Shown here: positions 42,608 through 51,474 of the stretch, piece after piece | Position numbering within the stretch: the stretch's first letter is position 1 | Layout: each line of letters begins with the position of its first letter | The notes under the pieces: model-generated | Databases searched by the model: none | What the model was told of the DNA's origin: nothing | What the model saw: the letters and a program-made list of their open reading frames with translations, nothing else | Made by a program: the position numbers and the translations under genes | Origin: JBBSUQ01 sp964389755 | Lineage (GTDB): Bacteria; Bacteroidota; Bacteroidia; Flavobacteriales_D; Crocinitomicaceae | Direction: 5' to 3' | Assembly: GCA_964389755.1 (NCBI GenBank) | Contig: CAYMEW010000031.1 | Coordinates: 1 to 52,256, forward strand | DNA: 52,256 nt

Positions 42608-44695
42608 ATGCGCAAACGCTTAACTATTTATTGTTTAATTCCTTTTTTGACAATGGGGCAAACGAACGAACCGAAGGCTGAAAAACGCGATCACATACTT
42701 GAAAACCTCGACCACCGCAGGAATGATCCCTATTTCTGGATGAATCAACGCGATTCAAAGGAAGTACTCGATTACCTTGCCGAAGAAAATGCGTACACCG
42801 AAGCTTACTTCCAACCGCTTCAGGCACTGGAAGAAAAACTACTGGCGGAATTTGACGCACGCATCAACCCGAACGAGGAAAATGCACCCTTCATGTTCTA
42901 CGGAAAGCAATTTCAGTCGCGGAACGTGGAAGGGAAAGACTATGAAGTGATCTACCTCCTTGAAAATGGAAGGGAAAAGGTATATTTCGATGAGAACGAA
43001 CGCGCAGCCGGACATTCCTTTTACAGCCTGGCGGACTGGGCTCCTTCCCCGGATCACAAACTACTGGCATTCAGTGAAGATTTTGTGGGCAGACGCAAAT
43101 ACACCATCCGCTTTCGCGATAATAAGAACGGCAAACTGCTCGGTGAAGAGATCACCAATACAGATGGGCACATTGTATGGGCAAACGATAATAAAACGCT
43201 CTTCTACGTACGCAAGGACGAGCAGACATTACGCGAGTTCCAGGTGCTGAAACACGTGCTCGGCACGGATCCGGCGAAAGATGAAGTGGTTTACGAGGAG
43301 CAGGACGAACGCTATTCGGTCTACCTTGGGAAATCGCTGACACGCAAATACGTAGAGATCCATTGTTACAGTTCGACCACTTCGGAGATCCGGCTGGTAG
43401 ATGCGGACAAACCGCACAGCGAGCCGCTTGTATTCCTTCCGCGCTCAAAAGGCCACATTTACGAGGTTGAACACCACACCAACGGTTTTTACATCCTTTC
43501 GAATGACCATGCGGAAAATAACCGCCTGCTTTTCGTTCCGACTATTCCGAAAGACCTGGCGCAGGCCGAAGAAGTCATCCCGCACGACCCGGAAGTATTG
43601 CTCGAAAACGTACTGGTACTCGAAAAGTACATCGTGACCGGCCAACGCAAACGCGGACTTCGGGAGATCGAAATACTTTCCCTGGCCGACAAAAACCGTA
43701 AAAAGATCCGTTTTGACGAAGAAGCCTATTATGCCGGATTAAGTCACAACGACGACTTTTACAGCACGAGTTTCAACTTCTTCTACAATTCGCTCACACA
43801 ACCCTCCACGAATTACCGTTACGACATTCCGAACGACAAACGCAGCGTCTACTTCGAGAAAAAATTAGCCGATCCCGATTTTAAAAGTACCGATTACGAA
43901 TCCAAACGGGTTTGGGCACGTGCAAACGACGGAACAGAGATCGCCGTATGCCTCGTTTACCGGAAGGGAACGGATCTGTCAAAAGCACCCCTCCTGCTCT
44001 ATGGCTACGGCTCTTACGGAATCACGATCCCCGACGTATTCAGCGCCACGCGCCTCAGCTTGTTAGACCGCGGTTTCGTGTACGCGATCGCGCACATTCG
44101 CGGAAGTAAATACCTCGGTGAAGACTGGTATCGCACCGGCAAATTCCTGCACAAGAAAAATACCTTTACGGATTTCATAAACTGCGCTGAGTACCTCGCT
44201 ATGCAGGGCTACTGCGATCCCGAACGGATCTATGCGCAGGGAGGAAGTGCCGGCGGACTGCTGATGGGTGCGGTGGCAAACATGGCTCCTTATCTCTGGA
44301 AAGGGATCGTGGCGCAGGTACCTTTCGTGGATGTCGTTACAACGATGCTCGACGAAAGCATTCCGCTCACCGTGGGAGAATACGAAGAATGGGGAAATCC
44401 GAATGAGACGGATTATTATTACTACATGCTCAGCTATTCACCCTACGACAATGTCCGGAAAATGGATTATCCCGCGATGTACATCACTACCGGCTACCAC
44501 GATTCACAGGTACAGTACTGGGAACCGGCCAAATGGGTTGCGCGCTTGCGCGAAAAGCGTACAAATAACAATGCGCTGCTCTTCGACTGCAACATGGACG
44601 CCGGGCACGGCGGTGGATCCGGAAGAAGTACCGAACGCAGGGAAATTGCCCGTGAATTTGCCTTTATCTTAAACCAGGAAGGAATTGCGCTTTAG
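42608..44695 (+). CDS. S9A prolyl oligopeptidase family (oligopeptidase B-like)
   Basis: A 695-residue serine peptidase of the S9A family, cleaving short peptides after basic residues if it behaves like oligopeptidase B. The N-terminal beta-propeller starts after DPYFWMNQRDSKEVLDYL (about 39-56), and the alpha/beta-hydrolase part holds the catalytic triad Ser547 in AQGGSAGGLL, Asp632 in GYHDSQV and His667 in MDAGHGGGSGR. GEDWYRTGKFLHKKNTFTDF is the typical linker helix. A short signal-like stretch (KRLTIYCLIPFLTMGQ, 3-18) suggests export to the periplasm. The downstream DUF4421 gene begins inside its last codons. Confidence 0.93.
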   Translation: MRKRLTIYCLIPFLTMGQTNEPKAEKRDHILENLDHRRNDPYFWMNQRDSKEVLDYLAEENAYTEAYFQPLQALEEKLLAEFDARINPNEENAPFMFYGKQFQSRNVEGKDYEVIYLLENGREKVYFDENERAAGHSFYSLADWAPSPDHKLLAFSEDFVGRRKYTIRFRDNKNGKLLGEEITNTDGHIVWANDNKTLFYVRKDEQTLREFQVLKHVLGTDPAKDEVVYEEQDERYSVYLGKSLTRKYVEIHCYSSTTSEIRLVDADKPHSEPLVFLPRSKGHIYEVEHHTNGFYILSNDHAENNRLLFVPTIPKDLAQAEEVIPHDPEVLLENVLVLEKYIVTGQRKRGLREIEILSLADKNRKKIRFDEEAYYAGLSHNDDFYSTSFNFFYNSLTQPSTNYRYDIPNDKRSVYFEKKLADPDFKSTDYESKRVWARANDGTEIAVCLVYRKGTDLSKAPLLLYGYGSYGITIPDVFSATRLSLLDRGFVYAIAHIRGSKYLGEDWYRTGKFLHKKNTFTDFINCAEYLAMQGYCDPERIYAQGGSAGGLLMGAVANMAPYLWKGIVAQVPFVDVVTTMLDESIPLTVGEYEEWGNPNETDYYYYMLSYSPYDNVRKMDYPAMYITTGYHDSQVQYWEPAKWVARLREKRTNNNALLFDCNMDAGHGGGSGRSTERREIAREFAFILNQEGIAL

Positions 44696-45692
44696 GATCA
44701 CTGGCCTGCTCGCAGCTTGTTTGTTATCCCCGCTTTTGCATGCGCAGAAAGATCCCGGGGTACTCGTGAGTTATCGCGATAAAATCGTGCTGTACTCGGA
44801 TATCGGCTTTAACTCCGCACCGTTTTCGGTCCACTACCCTTTTGCAGATGGCATCAAAAAGCTGAAATACCGCAATAACTACAAATCTATTCTCGGTTTC
44901 GGTGGAGCATACAAGTGGTTCGCCCTGCGCTTCGCATTCGACTTACCCGCAACAGTTCTGCCTGTCAGCAAGTACGGGAATACGAACTACTTCGACCTCG
45001 GTGTCGATTTTTCGATCAAAAAGACCTTTATAGACGTGGATTACCACAATTACAAAGGCTACGCCATCAAAAACGCTTACACCTGGAACGATACCCTGGA
45101 TAAACTGCATCCGCACGATATCCGGAGCAAGACCACTGCGGCCAGTTTCTCGGTGAACGTGTGGTACTTGCATAATAAAGAATTTCGCATGCCTGGGCTT
45201 CGCGGAAAAACGGGTGATTACCAGGGCGAATCAAAGACCTGGTATCTCAAAAGCACGGTAAACCTGCACGGTGTTTCAAACGAACCGGCCACCCTCATTC
45301 CTACCGAACTGATCGATTCGGTCAACAATAAAACGGCTACGCGTGGCATTTCCGCCTTCGACTTCGGCGTAATTCCCGGCGTCGGGTACGTGAATTCCTA
45401 TAAAAACTGGCAATATGCGGCACTCGCCGGTTTCGGACCGGTGATCCAGACAAAGGTCTACGACATTCCGCAAAATTCCAGGGCTTACCTCGGGCTGGCT
45501 CCGCGCTACGACATCCGTTTGTATGGAGGTTACAGCATCGAGCGCTATTTCGTGATCCTTTCGGCCGAGTTCGACAATAAAAGCATTCGGTATAATAAGT
45601 TCCGTTACCGGCAAACTTTCTACTCGATTCGCCTGACCGGGGGCATCCGCCTGGAGCCGAAAGAAAAGGAAAAAAGGTCTAAAAAGAAATGA
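44685..45692 (+). CDS. DUF4421 family outer-membrane-like protein
   Basis: A 335-residue protein starting at TTG, 8 bases before the end of the peptidase gene; the TTG start gives a full signal peptide (RFRITGLLAACLLSPLLHAQ). The mature protein has alternating aromatic beta strands (FNSAPFSVHYPFADG, LGFGGAYKWFALRFAFDL, YFDLGVDFSIKKTFIDVDYHN) ending in a strand with Arg (RQTFYSIRLTGGIRLEPK), which fits an outer-membrane barrel and the DUF4421 family. The tail is lysine-rich. The function is unknown. Translational coupling with the peptidase is suggested by the overlap. Confidence 0.82.
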   Translation: MRFRITGLLAACLLSPLLHAQKDPGVLVSYRDKIVLYSDIGFNSAPFSVHYPFADGIKKLKYRNNYKSILGFGGAYKWFALRFAFDLPATVLPVSKYGNTNYFDLGVDFSIKKTFIDVDYHNYKGYAIKNAYTWNDTLDKLHPHDIRSKTTAASFSVNVWYLHNKEFRMPGLRGKTGDYQGESKTWYLKSTVNLHGVSNEPATLIPTELIDSVNNKTATRGISAFDFGVIPGVGYVNSYKNWQYAALAGFGPVIQTKVYDIPQNSRAYLGLAPRYDIRLYGGYSIERYFVILSAEFDNKSIRYNKFRYRQTFYSIRLTGGIRLEPKEKEKRSKKK

Positions 45693-45698
45693 GTGCTT

Positions 45699-45715
45699 AG
45701 CCGTTTATAACGGCT
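45699..45715. terminator. Hairpin at the convergent gene ends
   Basis: A 7-bp perfect stem AGCCGTT/AACGGCT around TAT. It overlaps the last bases of the minus-strand lipoprotein gene. It has no T run. The arms are nearly those of the hairpins in the 35-kb repeats. Confidence 0.45.
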
Positions 45716-46724
45716 CGTGGCTCACTTGCAGATCGTCCAGGAACAGGACGCCCGCAGCAGTGGCTTCGATTATTCCCAGCCGTACTACATCCTGGATCGA
45801 GTTCGATGTCGGCAGTGTAATCCCGGTGTCGTAAATGACCTGTCCGCCGTTTACAGACACCTGAACTTCTCCGGAACTCGTGCTCTCATAACGGATGTGA
45901 ATATCCACCGTGAACCATTCGTTTTGCTGGATCGTTCCCACAACATTTGAGCTGAACACCTCATTCACGATAAAACGGTTGGTCAGTTTCAACTGTCCGC
46001 CGGAAGTCAACTCAAGACGCGGGCCCGGTTTACCGTCGAAATACGTGTTCTCAAAAGAAGCAATCGTCATCGGATAAGCCCCCGACACACGCGCACGGAA
46101 ACGCACATAGAGGTCGTCGAAGCGTTCAAAGTACACCTTGTTCGACCAGATCGAGGCCGAAGTAATGCTGTCTGAAGGCGGCACTACCGAAAATTTAAGT
46201 ACGGTATTCGAGGCATCCTGCGGGTCGGTCGTAAGTGCGATGCTATTATCGGGAAATGCACAATTCGGGTCGCTGAACGCACAGGCCTGAAGCGCATCTT
46301 CCTGCATATCCGTCTGCACTGCCGGACTGTGTACCGAAATACCCGTCCAGAATTTGGCCGTATCATTTTCAGTAAGTGTAAAAAGTTCTGGGAATTCCGA
46401 ATAATTGAAACTGTCCCGGAACTCTTCGAATACAGGCATAAATCCGTAATCCGTCAGCACCTGCAACCCGTTCGTATCATTCGTATAGTTCGTTTGTTTG
46501 AAATTCTTGTCAAAATACGTTCCCTTGAAATAGCAATCCTGCGCAAGTCGCTCGAATATACGCCCGTCTTTATAGATCACGTAAGGCTTTCCTTCACTGT
46601 TGGCATACTCGCGTACGATAGCCACATAGTCCGGGCAGTTCCCCGAACTGTAATTTTCACTCTTGTTACAGGAAGCCAGCATCAGGATACTTCCGAATAA
46701 TGGCAACAAATGACGTGTATTCAT
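45705..46724 (-). CDS. Lipoprotein with concanavalin A-like (lyase/lectin-type) domain
   Basis: A 339-residue lipoprotein started at the ATG at 46724 (signal RHLLPLFGSILMLASC, lipid Cys near residue 18). The body is beta-rich; the C-terminal half (VRFRARVSGAYPMTIASF, PRLELTSGGQLKLTNRF, WFTVDIHIRYESTSSGEVQV and VLFLDDLQVSH) has the strand pattern of concanavalin A-like polysaccharide lyase or LamG-type domains. No catalytic residues are assigned, so carbohydrate binding or cleavage is only a possibility. It is monocistronic. The ATG follows a TACATTTG box by 4 bases. Confidence 0.72.
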   Translation of the reverse strand: MNTRHLLPLFGSILMLASCNKSENYSSGNCPDYVAIVREYANSEGKPYVIYKDGRIFERLAQDCYFKGTYFDKNFKQTNYTNDTNGLQVLTDYGFMPVFEEFRDSFNYSEFPELFTLTENDTAKFWTGISVHSPAVQTDMQEDALQACAFSDPNCAFPDNSIALTTDPQDASNTVLKFSVVPPSDSITSASIWSNKVYFERFDDLYVRFRARVSGAYPMTIASFENTYFDGKPGPRLELTSGGQLKLTNRFIVNEVFSSNVVGTIQQNEWFTVDIHIRYESTSSGEVQVSVNGGQVIYDTGITLPTSNSIQDVVRLGIIEATAAGVLFLDDLQVSHEPL

Positions 46725-46728
46725 GCGA

Positions 46729-46736
46729 CAAATGTA
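46729..46736 (-). promoter_or_regulatory. TAnnTTTG box 4 nt before the 46.7-kb lipoprotein ATG
   Basis: TACATTTG on the minus strand, then TCGC, then ATG. No -33 TTG at the usual distance. Confidence 0.5.
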
Positions 46737-46959
46737 ATGCAAATGCAACGCATTGTACCGGTTTTTAAGTAAAATTGCATCTTCCAAATTACCTGTGAAC
46801 GGAATATTTCGGGGTTGAACGGCTTAAAAGACCGTCAAACCTCTGAACGAGGCATCAGTCAGTCAGTTTCAGGTTCCGGTGAAGTTTATTTAAAAAACAA
46901 ATATCTTTCAGGCGTAACAAAACAAATGAGTGTGCCTTACTCTGTCAAAATAAGCATCT

Positions 46960-47658
46960 ATGAAAATCCTGCTCCATATATTGATCCTTGCTTTCCTGTT
47001 TTCATGCGAACATCGTAAAGATGAAAAGTTAATTCCGTTCAAAAACGCGTATCAGGAATTTGAGAATGCAGACTATAACTTATCAAATAGCGATCATTAT
47101 TACCGAATGATGAATTTTGACAGGATGAAGTTCTGTAAAATCATCGCGGAAAAGCATTCCGAAATATTTCAGGACAGGAAGATTGAAAGCCTGGTAAATA
47201 AAGACATTTCCGACTGGCTTCGAGATTCGGTCTTCATAGGATCTTCCCATACTATGAACGGAACTTTTTTAATGGACACCACCAATATGTTAATTCTAAA
47301 AGAACCGTTTGAATACTATATTCAATCAGAAATCAAACGGGGGCAAACGGTTTTAAATGAACTATTTCAGATTCGGAACTCCATGCACACCGTAAATATT
47401 CAGGGTAAAGAAATTCATTACGAGATTGTACCGGTTAATGGAAAACTCATAAGAAAACAAGGTGAGTATCGCATTGAAACGACAGGTGACTACATCCCGG
47501 AGTATATGCGTACAAGTGGCCGGGTTGACAAAGCAAACGTGCGTTACTTCTGCGACCTCTATCTCATTGACTGGTATGTACTGATTAGTTCGAACGGTTT
47601 CTTCAACGATAAACTCGCCCTGAAAATAACGGATACGACCGCTTATTATCACCGGTGA
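46960..47658 (+). CDS. Hypothetical lipoprotein
   Basis: A 232-residue protein with a lipoprotein signal (KILLHILILAFLFSC, lipid Cys16). No family is recognised. The mature part is mixed alpha/beta: a helical region with FKNAYQEFENADYNL and MNFDRMKFCKIIAEKHSE, and a later beta region with YIQSEIKRGQTVLNELFQI and a DLYLIDWYVLISSNGFF block. It is flanked by a divergent lipoprotein and a terminator shared with the small gene on the other strand. Confidence 0.68.
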   Translation: MKILLHILILAFLFSCEHRKDEKLIPFKNAYQEFENADYNLSNSDHYYRMMNFDRMKFCKIIAEKHSEIFQDRKIESLVNKDISDWLRDSVFIGSSHTMNGTFLMDTTNMLILKEPFEYYIQSEIKRGQTVLNELFQIRNSMHTVNIQGKEIHYEIVPVNGKLIRKQGEYRIETTGDYIPEYMRTSGRVDKANVRYFCDLYLIDWYVLISSNGFFNDKLALKITDTTAYYHR

Positions 47659-47674
47659 CCTCTATGAAAAACAA

Positions 47675-47708
47675 AAGGCTGCCATTACTGACAGCCTTCC
47701 TTTTTTGG
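47675..47708. terminator. Bidirectional terminator between convergent genes
   Basis: A 7-bp stem AAGGCTG/CAGCCTT around a 10-nt loop, with T-rich tracts on both strands (CCTTTTTT on plus, TTGTTTTT on minus). It serves the lipoprotein and the 51-residue gene. Confidence 0.8.
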
Positions 47709-47715
47709 TAAAAAT

Positions 47716-47871
47716 TTAATTCAAGTGAACTAAAACTTTTTCCTGCTTGATCTTTTTCGACTCCAGCGACTTGCTGTAATTCAGCAAATAGTTGATCGTC
47801 CTTTCGGACAAGCCCGTTTTTAACTCTTGCGGCTGAGCAACGTGTGAATCGTATTTTTTCAACATAGGCAT
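47716..47871 (-). CDS. 51-residue conserved-looking small protein
   Basis: A short open frame from an ATG at 47871 (a second ATG is at 47865) to a TAA at 47716-47718. Key segments are MLKKYDSHVAQPQELKTG and LSERTINYLLNYSKSLE, with a lysine-rich tail. The LNYSKSL segment is a pattern I recall from small Flavobacteriia proteins of unknown role. The stop is followed at once by the bidirectional terminator, which supports this strand being transcribed. The protein has no signal peptide, so it should be cytoplasmic. Confidence 0.6.
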   Translation of the reverse strand: MPMLKKYDSHVAQPQELKTGLSERTINYLLNYSKSLESKKIKQEKVLVHLN

Positions 47872-48142
47872 AATTTGGTTTGTTTTTTAGGAAAAACGAT
47901 ACTCCGCTCCGCATTATTGTTTCACCGGCTGAATATTTTTAATGTAAACCCGGAATCAGAACGCCGTCGGATCGCTTGAAAATGTACGGATTCGAAATGG
48001 GACAACGAAGCCGGAAGGTCCGCTAACGCTCATAAAAGCCCGGCAGGCACGCGATATTATGAAATGCTGACAAAATTCGTATCCCGGACCTGGGTTATCT
48101 TACATTTTTTCAGACCTGCCATTCTCTGTCGCAGAATAAATT
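47872..48142. other. Intergenic, no gene recognised
   Basis: About 270 bases, with no RNA family, repeat or gene recognised except the promoter box next to BatA. Confidence 0.4.
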
Positions 48143-48150
48143 TATCTTTG
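48143..48150 (+). promoter_or_regulatory. TAnnTTTG box 4 nt before the BatA-domain gene ATG
   Basis: TATCTTTG, then AAGC, then ATG at 48155. No TTG at the -33 position. Confidence 0.55.
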
Positions 48151-48154
48151 AAGC

Positions 48155-50203
48155 ATGAAATTATTATACCCGGAATTTCTTTGGGCCCTGTGCTTGCTGC
48201 TGATTCCACTGATAATTCATTTATTCAACTTCCGACGCTATAAAACACTATACTTCTCCAGCCTGAAGTTTATCAAACACGTCGACCAGTCCTCCAACTC
48301 CACACGCAATCTTCGCCATTTATTCGTACTGCTGCTCCGCATGCTCGCTTTCATAAGCCTCGTGCTCGCTTTTGCACATCCATACATCCCACAGGGTGAA
48401 TCACAGGACCGCGGCGGAAAACCACTCATTGCAATATACCTCGACAACTCGAACTCCATGACGCTTCTCGGCTCGGAAGGCGAACTCCTTTCCGAAGCAC
48501 GTGAAACTGCGCGCAGGATTATCGAAGATGCACCCGCCGACGCAGCCTTCCTGCTGTGTACAAATGAATTGTCCGGCGTGGAACAACACTTCGTATCCAA
48601 AATGGATGCACTCGACCGGCTCGATCGCATCGAACCCGCTGCGCTTACCCGGCAACTCGGAGACGTGCTCAGCTGGCAACACGATGCACTTGAAAATTTC
48701 GCAGCACAGGAAGGAAAACCCGGAAAAAGACAATACATCGTGCTGTCCGATTTCCAGGAAGCGACGGCAGGACTTTCCGAATTTCGGGCCGATTCCTCCG
48801 CAGCGTATATTCCACTGCGCTTCGTGGCCGAAAAAGAAGAAAATGTAGCGGTAGATACCGTCTGGTTCGCATCCCCCGTTCACCAGCAGGGACAAAGCAG
48901 CGAACTCCTCGTACGCCTGCACAACTGGTCCGACGAAGACCTCGTCAACCGCGAACTGCACATCGAATGCGGAACCATCCAACGGGACCTGTACGTCGAT
49001 CTTCCTGCGAATGAAACCGTGCAAACAAGTATCGCATTTACCGAAAACGCCACGGGAATGGTCCAGGGAACTGTTTCAGTGCGAGACGAACAGGTGACCT
49101 TCGACGACACCTGGTACTTTACCTACGAGGTCAGGAAACACCTCAACGTATTGCTTCTAAACGGTCCGGATGCCGTCCCGAACGCCGCCACCGTATACCG
49201 GCTCGATCCCTTTTACAAATTGACCGAAGTCGCGCAGGAAGCCTTTACGCGCGATCGCCTCGATGGCACGGACCTGGTCGTTCTCAATGGTTTTAATACG
49301 CTCCCCAGCGGAGAAGCGGATGCACTCTATGAATTTGTGTCCGGCGGAGGTGCACTCGCCCTCTTCCCGGGTACGTCCATTTCCACCGATCAGTTCAGTC
49401 CCTGGCTCTCAAAACTTGGTTTACCCCCGCTCGGAACACTGGTGAAGGAAGGCGTCGCGTTAAAAAACATTGCGTATGAAGATCCCTTTTTTAAAGGTGT
49501 TTTCGAAAAAAGACCGCAAAACCTCAACTTACCGGCACTGACAGCCGTCTATGCAACTTATGGAAATTCTCCGGCAGTACCGTTGATCAGTATGCAAAAT
49601 GGCGGAACCTTGCTCTACCGTACCAGCGGTGACCTCAAAGCCTGGCTCTTTACCTCTTCACTCAAACCGGAATTCGGTAATTTTACCGCAAATGCACTCT
49701 TTCCGGGCGTGCTTTTACGCATGGGAGAACTCAGTCAGCGCAATTCACCGGAAAGCATAGTCATCGGTTCCGACGCGCGTTTTCCCGTAACCGACCCCAC
49801 ACGATCCGAACAAGCGGTACGCATCCGGAACGGATCTGTAGAATTTATTCCCCAATCTGTACGCTCCGGGAACCGGACCTACCTTTCTCTCGCCGGGAAA
49901 GAAGCTTCAGGCGTGCTGGACGCCGGTGTATACAGTGTGTTCCGCGAAAAAGACACCCTTGGCTACATGGCACTCAATTACGACCGCGCCGAATCGAATA
50001 TCCGGAGCATGCCGGAAGACGAGATCGTTTCGCAGATGAAAGCACGAGGCGCCGATCACGTGTCACTCAAACAGGTTCGCTACGGTAGCGGCGCAGCCGG
50101 GATAGACCTCGAATCGGAACAGGCACTCTGGAAATGGTTCCTCTTGCTTGCACTATTCTGCCTCCTCGTTGAAATGTTTTTTCTCAAATTTTACCTAAAA
50201 TAA
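48155..50203 (+). CDS. BatA-domain membrane protein
   Basis: A 682-residue membrane protein. The N-terminus is the BatA double-transmembrane domain (about 1-80): LLYPEFLWALCLLLIPLIIHLFNF split, FRRYKTLYFSSLKFIKHV, then HLFVLLLRMLAFISLVLAFA. It is followed by a von Willebrand A-like domain (about 88-200, IAIYLDNSNSMTLLGSEG with a DNSNS metal site), Ig-like and GATase-like segments (FVSGGGALALFPGTS) and a C-terminal transmembrane helix (WFLLLALFCLLVEMFFLKF). In Bacteroidota such proteins belong to the Bat aerotolerance-like group; the role here is not established. The start is 4 bases after TATCTTTG. The dihydroorotase-like gene follows after 7 bases, so they are one operon. Confidence 0.9.
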   Translation: MKLLYPEFLWALCLLLIPLIIHLFNFRRYKTLYFSSLKFIKHVDQSSNSTRNLRHLFVLLLRMLAFISLVLAFAHPYIPQGESQDRGGKPLIAIYLDNSNSMTLLGSEGELLSEARETARRIIEDAPADAAFLLCTNELSGVEQHFVSKMDALDRLDRIEPAALTRQLGDVLSWQHDALENFAAQEGKPGKRQYIVLSDFQEATAGLSEFRADSSAAYIPLRFVAEKEENVAVDTVWFASPVHQQGQSSELLVRLHNWSDEDLVNRELHIECGTIQRDLYVDLPANETVQTSIAFTENATGMVQGTVSVRDEQVTFDDTWYFTYEVRKHLNVLLLNGPDAVPNAATVYRLDPFYKLTEVAQEAFTRDRLDGTDLVVLNGFNTLPSGEADALYEFVSGGGALALFPGTSISTDQFSPWLSKLGLPPLGTLVKEGVALKNIAYEDPFFKGVFEKRPQNLNLPALTAVYATYGNSPAVPLISMQNGGTLLYRTSGDLKAWLFTSSLKPEFGNFTANALFPGVLLRMGELSQRNSPESIVIGSDARFPVTDPTRSEQAVRIRNGSVEFIPQSVRSGNRTYLSLAGKEASGVLDAGVYSVFREKDTLGYMALNYDRAESNIRSMPEDEIVSQMKARGADHVSLKQVRYGSGAAGIDLESEQALWKWFLLLALFCLLVEMFFLKFYLK

Positions 50204-50210
50204 ATCGCTC

Positions 50211-51473
50211 ATGCGGGTGCTCATAAAAAACGCAGTCATTCTCGATCAAAACTCACCGCACTTCCGTGAAAAAAAAGACGTGCTCATCGAATCGGATCGT
50301 ATTATAAAGATTGCCGGACACATCGACGAACCGGACGCCATCCTTATTGAACGCGAAGGCCTGTGCATCTCACGCGGTTGGGCAGACCTGAAAGCCCATT
50401 TTTGCGACCCCGGGGAAGAACACAAAGAAACCGTTCGCAGCGGACTTGAAGCAGCAGCCAGCGGCGGATTCACACATGTAGCCCTGCTCCCTTCCACCCG
50501 GCCCGTCGTAGACGGAAAAGCACAGATCCAATACCTCCTGCGAAATGCAGAAACCGAAGTCGCACGACTCCATCCCATGGGAACCGTCACGGAGGGAATG
50601 AAAGGCGAGAACCTCGCGGAACTCTACGACATGTCCATGCAGGGCGTGCGCTGGTTCTCGGACGATCTCACCCCGATGAGTTCCGGCATATTGTACCGCG
50701 CACTGCTCTATGCCCGCAACTTCGGGGGAACGATCGCAACATTTCCGCGCAATCACTCGCTTGCGGGAAAAGGAATGGTGAATGAAGGAGCCGCATCCAC
50801 ACTCACGGGGCTGCGTGCCGATCCCGCGATCGCTGAGATCATTGAAGCCGAAAGAAACATACGCCTGCTCGAATATACGGGCGGAAAGCTACACCTGACC
50901 GGCATTTCCTGCGCAGAAACAGTAGAACTGGTCCGGGCGGCAAAGAAAAAAGGACTGCAGATCACTGCCGATGTTCACCTCATGCAACTACTCTTCAATG
51001 AAACGGCCGTTACCGATTTTGACGAACACTATAAAGTATTGCCCGTCCTACGCACCGAAACGGACCGCCAGGCACTCATCAACGGACTGCTCGACGGAAC
51101 TATCGACGGCATCGCATCCGATCACCGCCCCTTTGATAAAGAAGAGAAAGACGTCGAATTCGATCACGCGGCATTTGGGAATATCCAGTTGCAGACCGTA
51201 TTTCCGGCACTCGTTACCTCCGGCGACATAAGCCTGGAAAAGCTCGTGGAAATACTCGGCGGACGAAACCGTTCACTGCTCGGGCTTTCCAATGATCCGA
51301 TCGAAGAAGGCGCACCGGCAGACCTGACCCTGTTCTGCCCCGAAGAACGCTTTACCTTTTCCGAAAATGAGATCGTATCAGCTGTAAAAAATACGCCTTT
51401 TCTAAACAAAGAATTGAGCGGGCGCGTCGTGGGAATCATTAATAAAAGTAAATTAGCGATCAAAGAATTCTGA
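50211..51473 (+). CDS. Dihydroorotase-like amidohydrolase lacking metal ligands
   Basis: A 420-residue member of the cyclic amidohydrolase group, closest to dihydroorotase, the third step of pyrimidine synthesis. The scaffold is clear: GWADLKAHFCDPGEE (56-70), SGGFTHVALLPSTRPVVD, LLEYTGGKLHLTGISCAETV, LRTETDRQALINGLLDGTIDGIASDHRPFD and the terminal ADLTLFCPEE. However, the HxH metal site reads K61-A-H63, the substrate arginine position reads Cys65, and the TPHH segment reads HLMQ. Only the late SDH aspartate site is normal. Related Bacteroidota proteins lacking HxH are known to me and are often named PyrC. The enzyme may be non-catalytic, a partner of aspartate carbamoyltransferase, or use a different metal set. 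Confidence 0.85.
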   Translation: MRVLIKNAVILDQNSPHFREKKDVLIESDRIIKIAGHIDEPDAILIEREGLCISRGWADLKAHFCDPGEEHKETVRSGLEAAASGGFTHVALLPSTRPVVDGKAQIQYLLRNAETEVARLHPMGTVTEGMKGENLAELYDMSMQGVRWFSDDLTPMSSGILYRALLYARNFGGTIATFPRNHSLAGKGMVNEGAASTLTGLRADPAIAEIIEAERNIRLLEYTGGKLHLTGISCAETVELVRAAKKKGLQITADVHLMQLLFNETAVTDFDEHYKVLPVLRTETDRQALINGLLDGTIDGIASDHRPFDKEEKDVEFDHAAFGNIQLQTVFPALVTSGDISLEKLVEILGGRNRSLLGLSNDPIEEGAPADLTLFCPEERFTFSENEIVSAVKNTPFLNKELSGRVVGIINKSKLAIKEF

Positions 51474-51474
51474 T

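Noticed and set aside
46815..47018. 67-residue plus-strand frame before the lipoprotein
   Set aside because: It overlaps the signal peptide of the lipoprotein at 46960 in another frame and has no protein-like features.
47603..47914. 103-residue minus-strand frame over the small gene
   Set aside because: It crosses the terminator and the end of the convergent lipoprotein gene. The 51-residue frame in another phase ends properly before the terminator and looks more like a protein.
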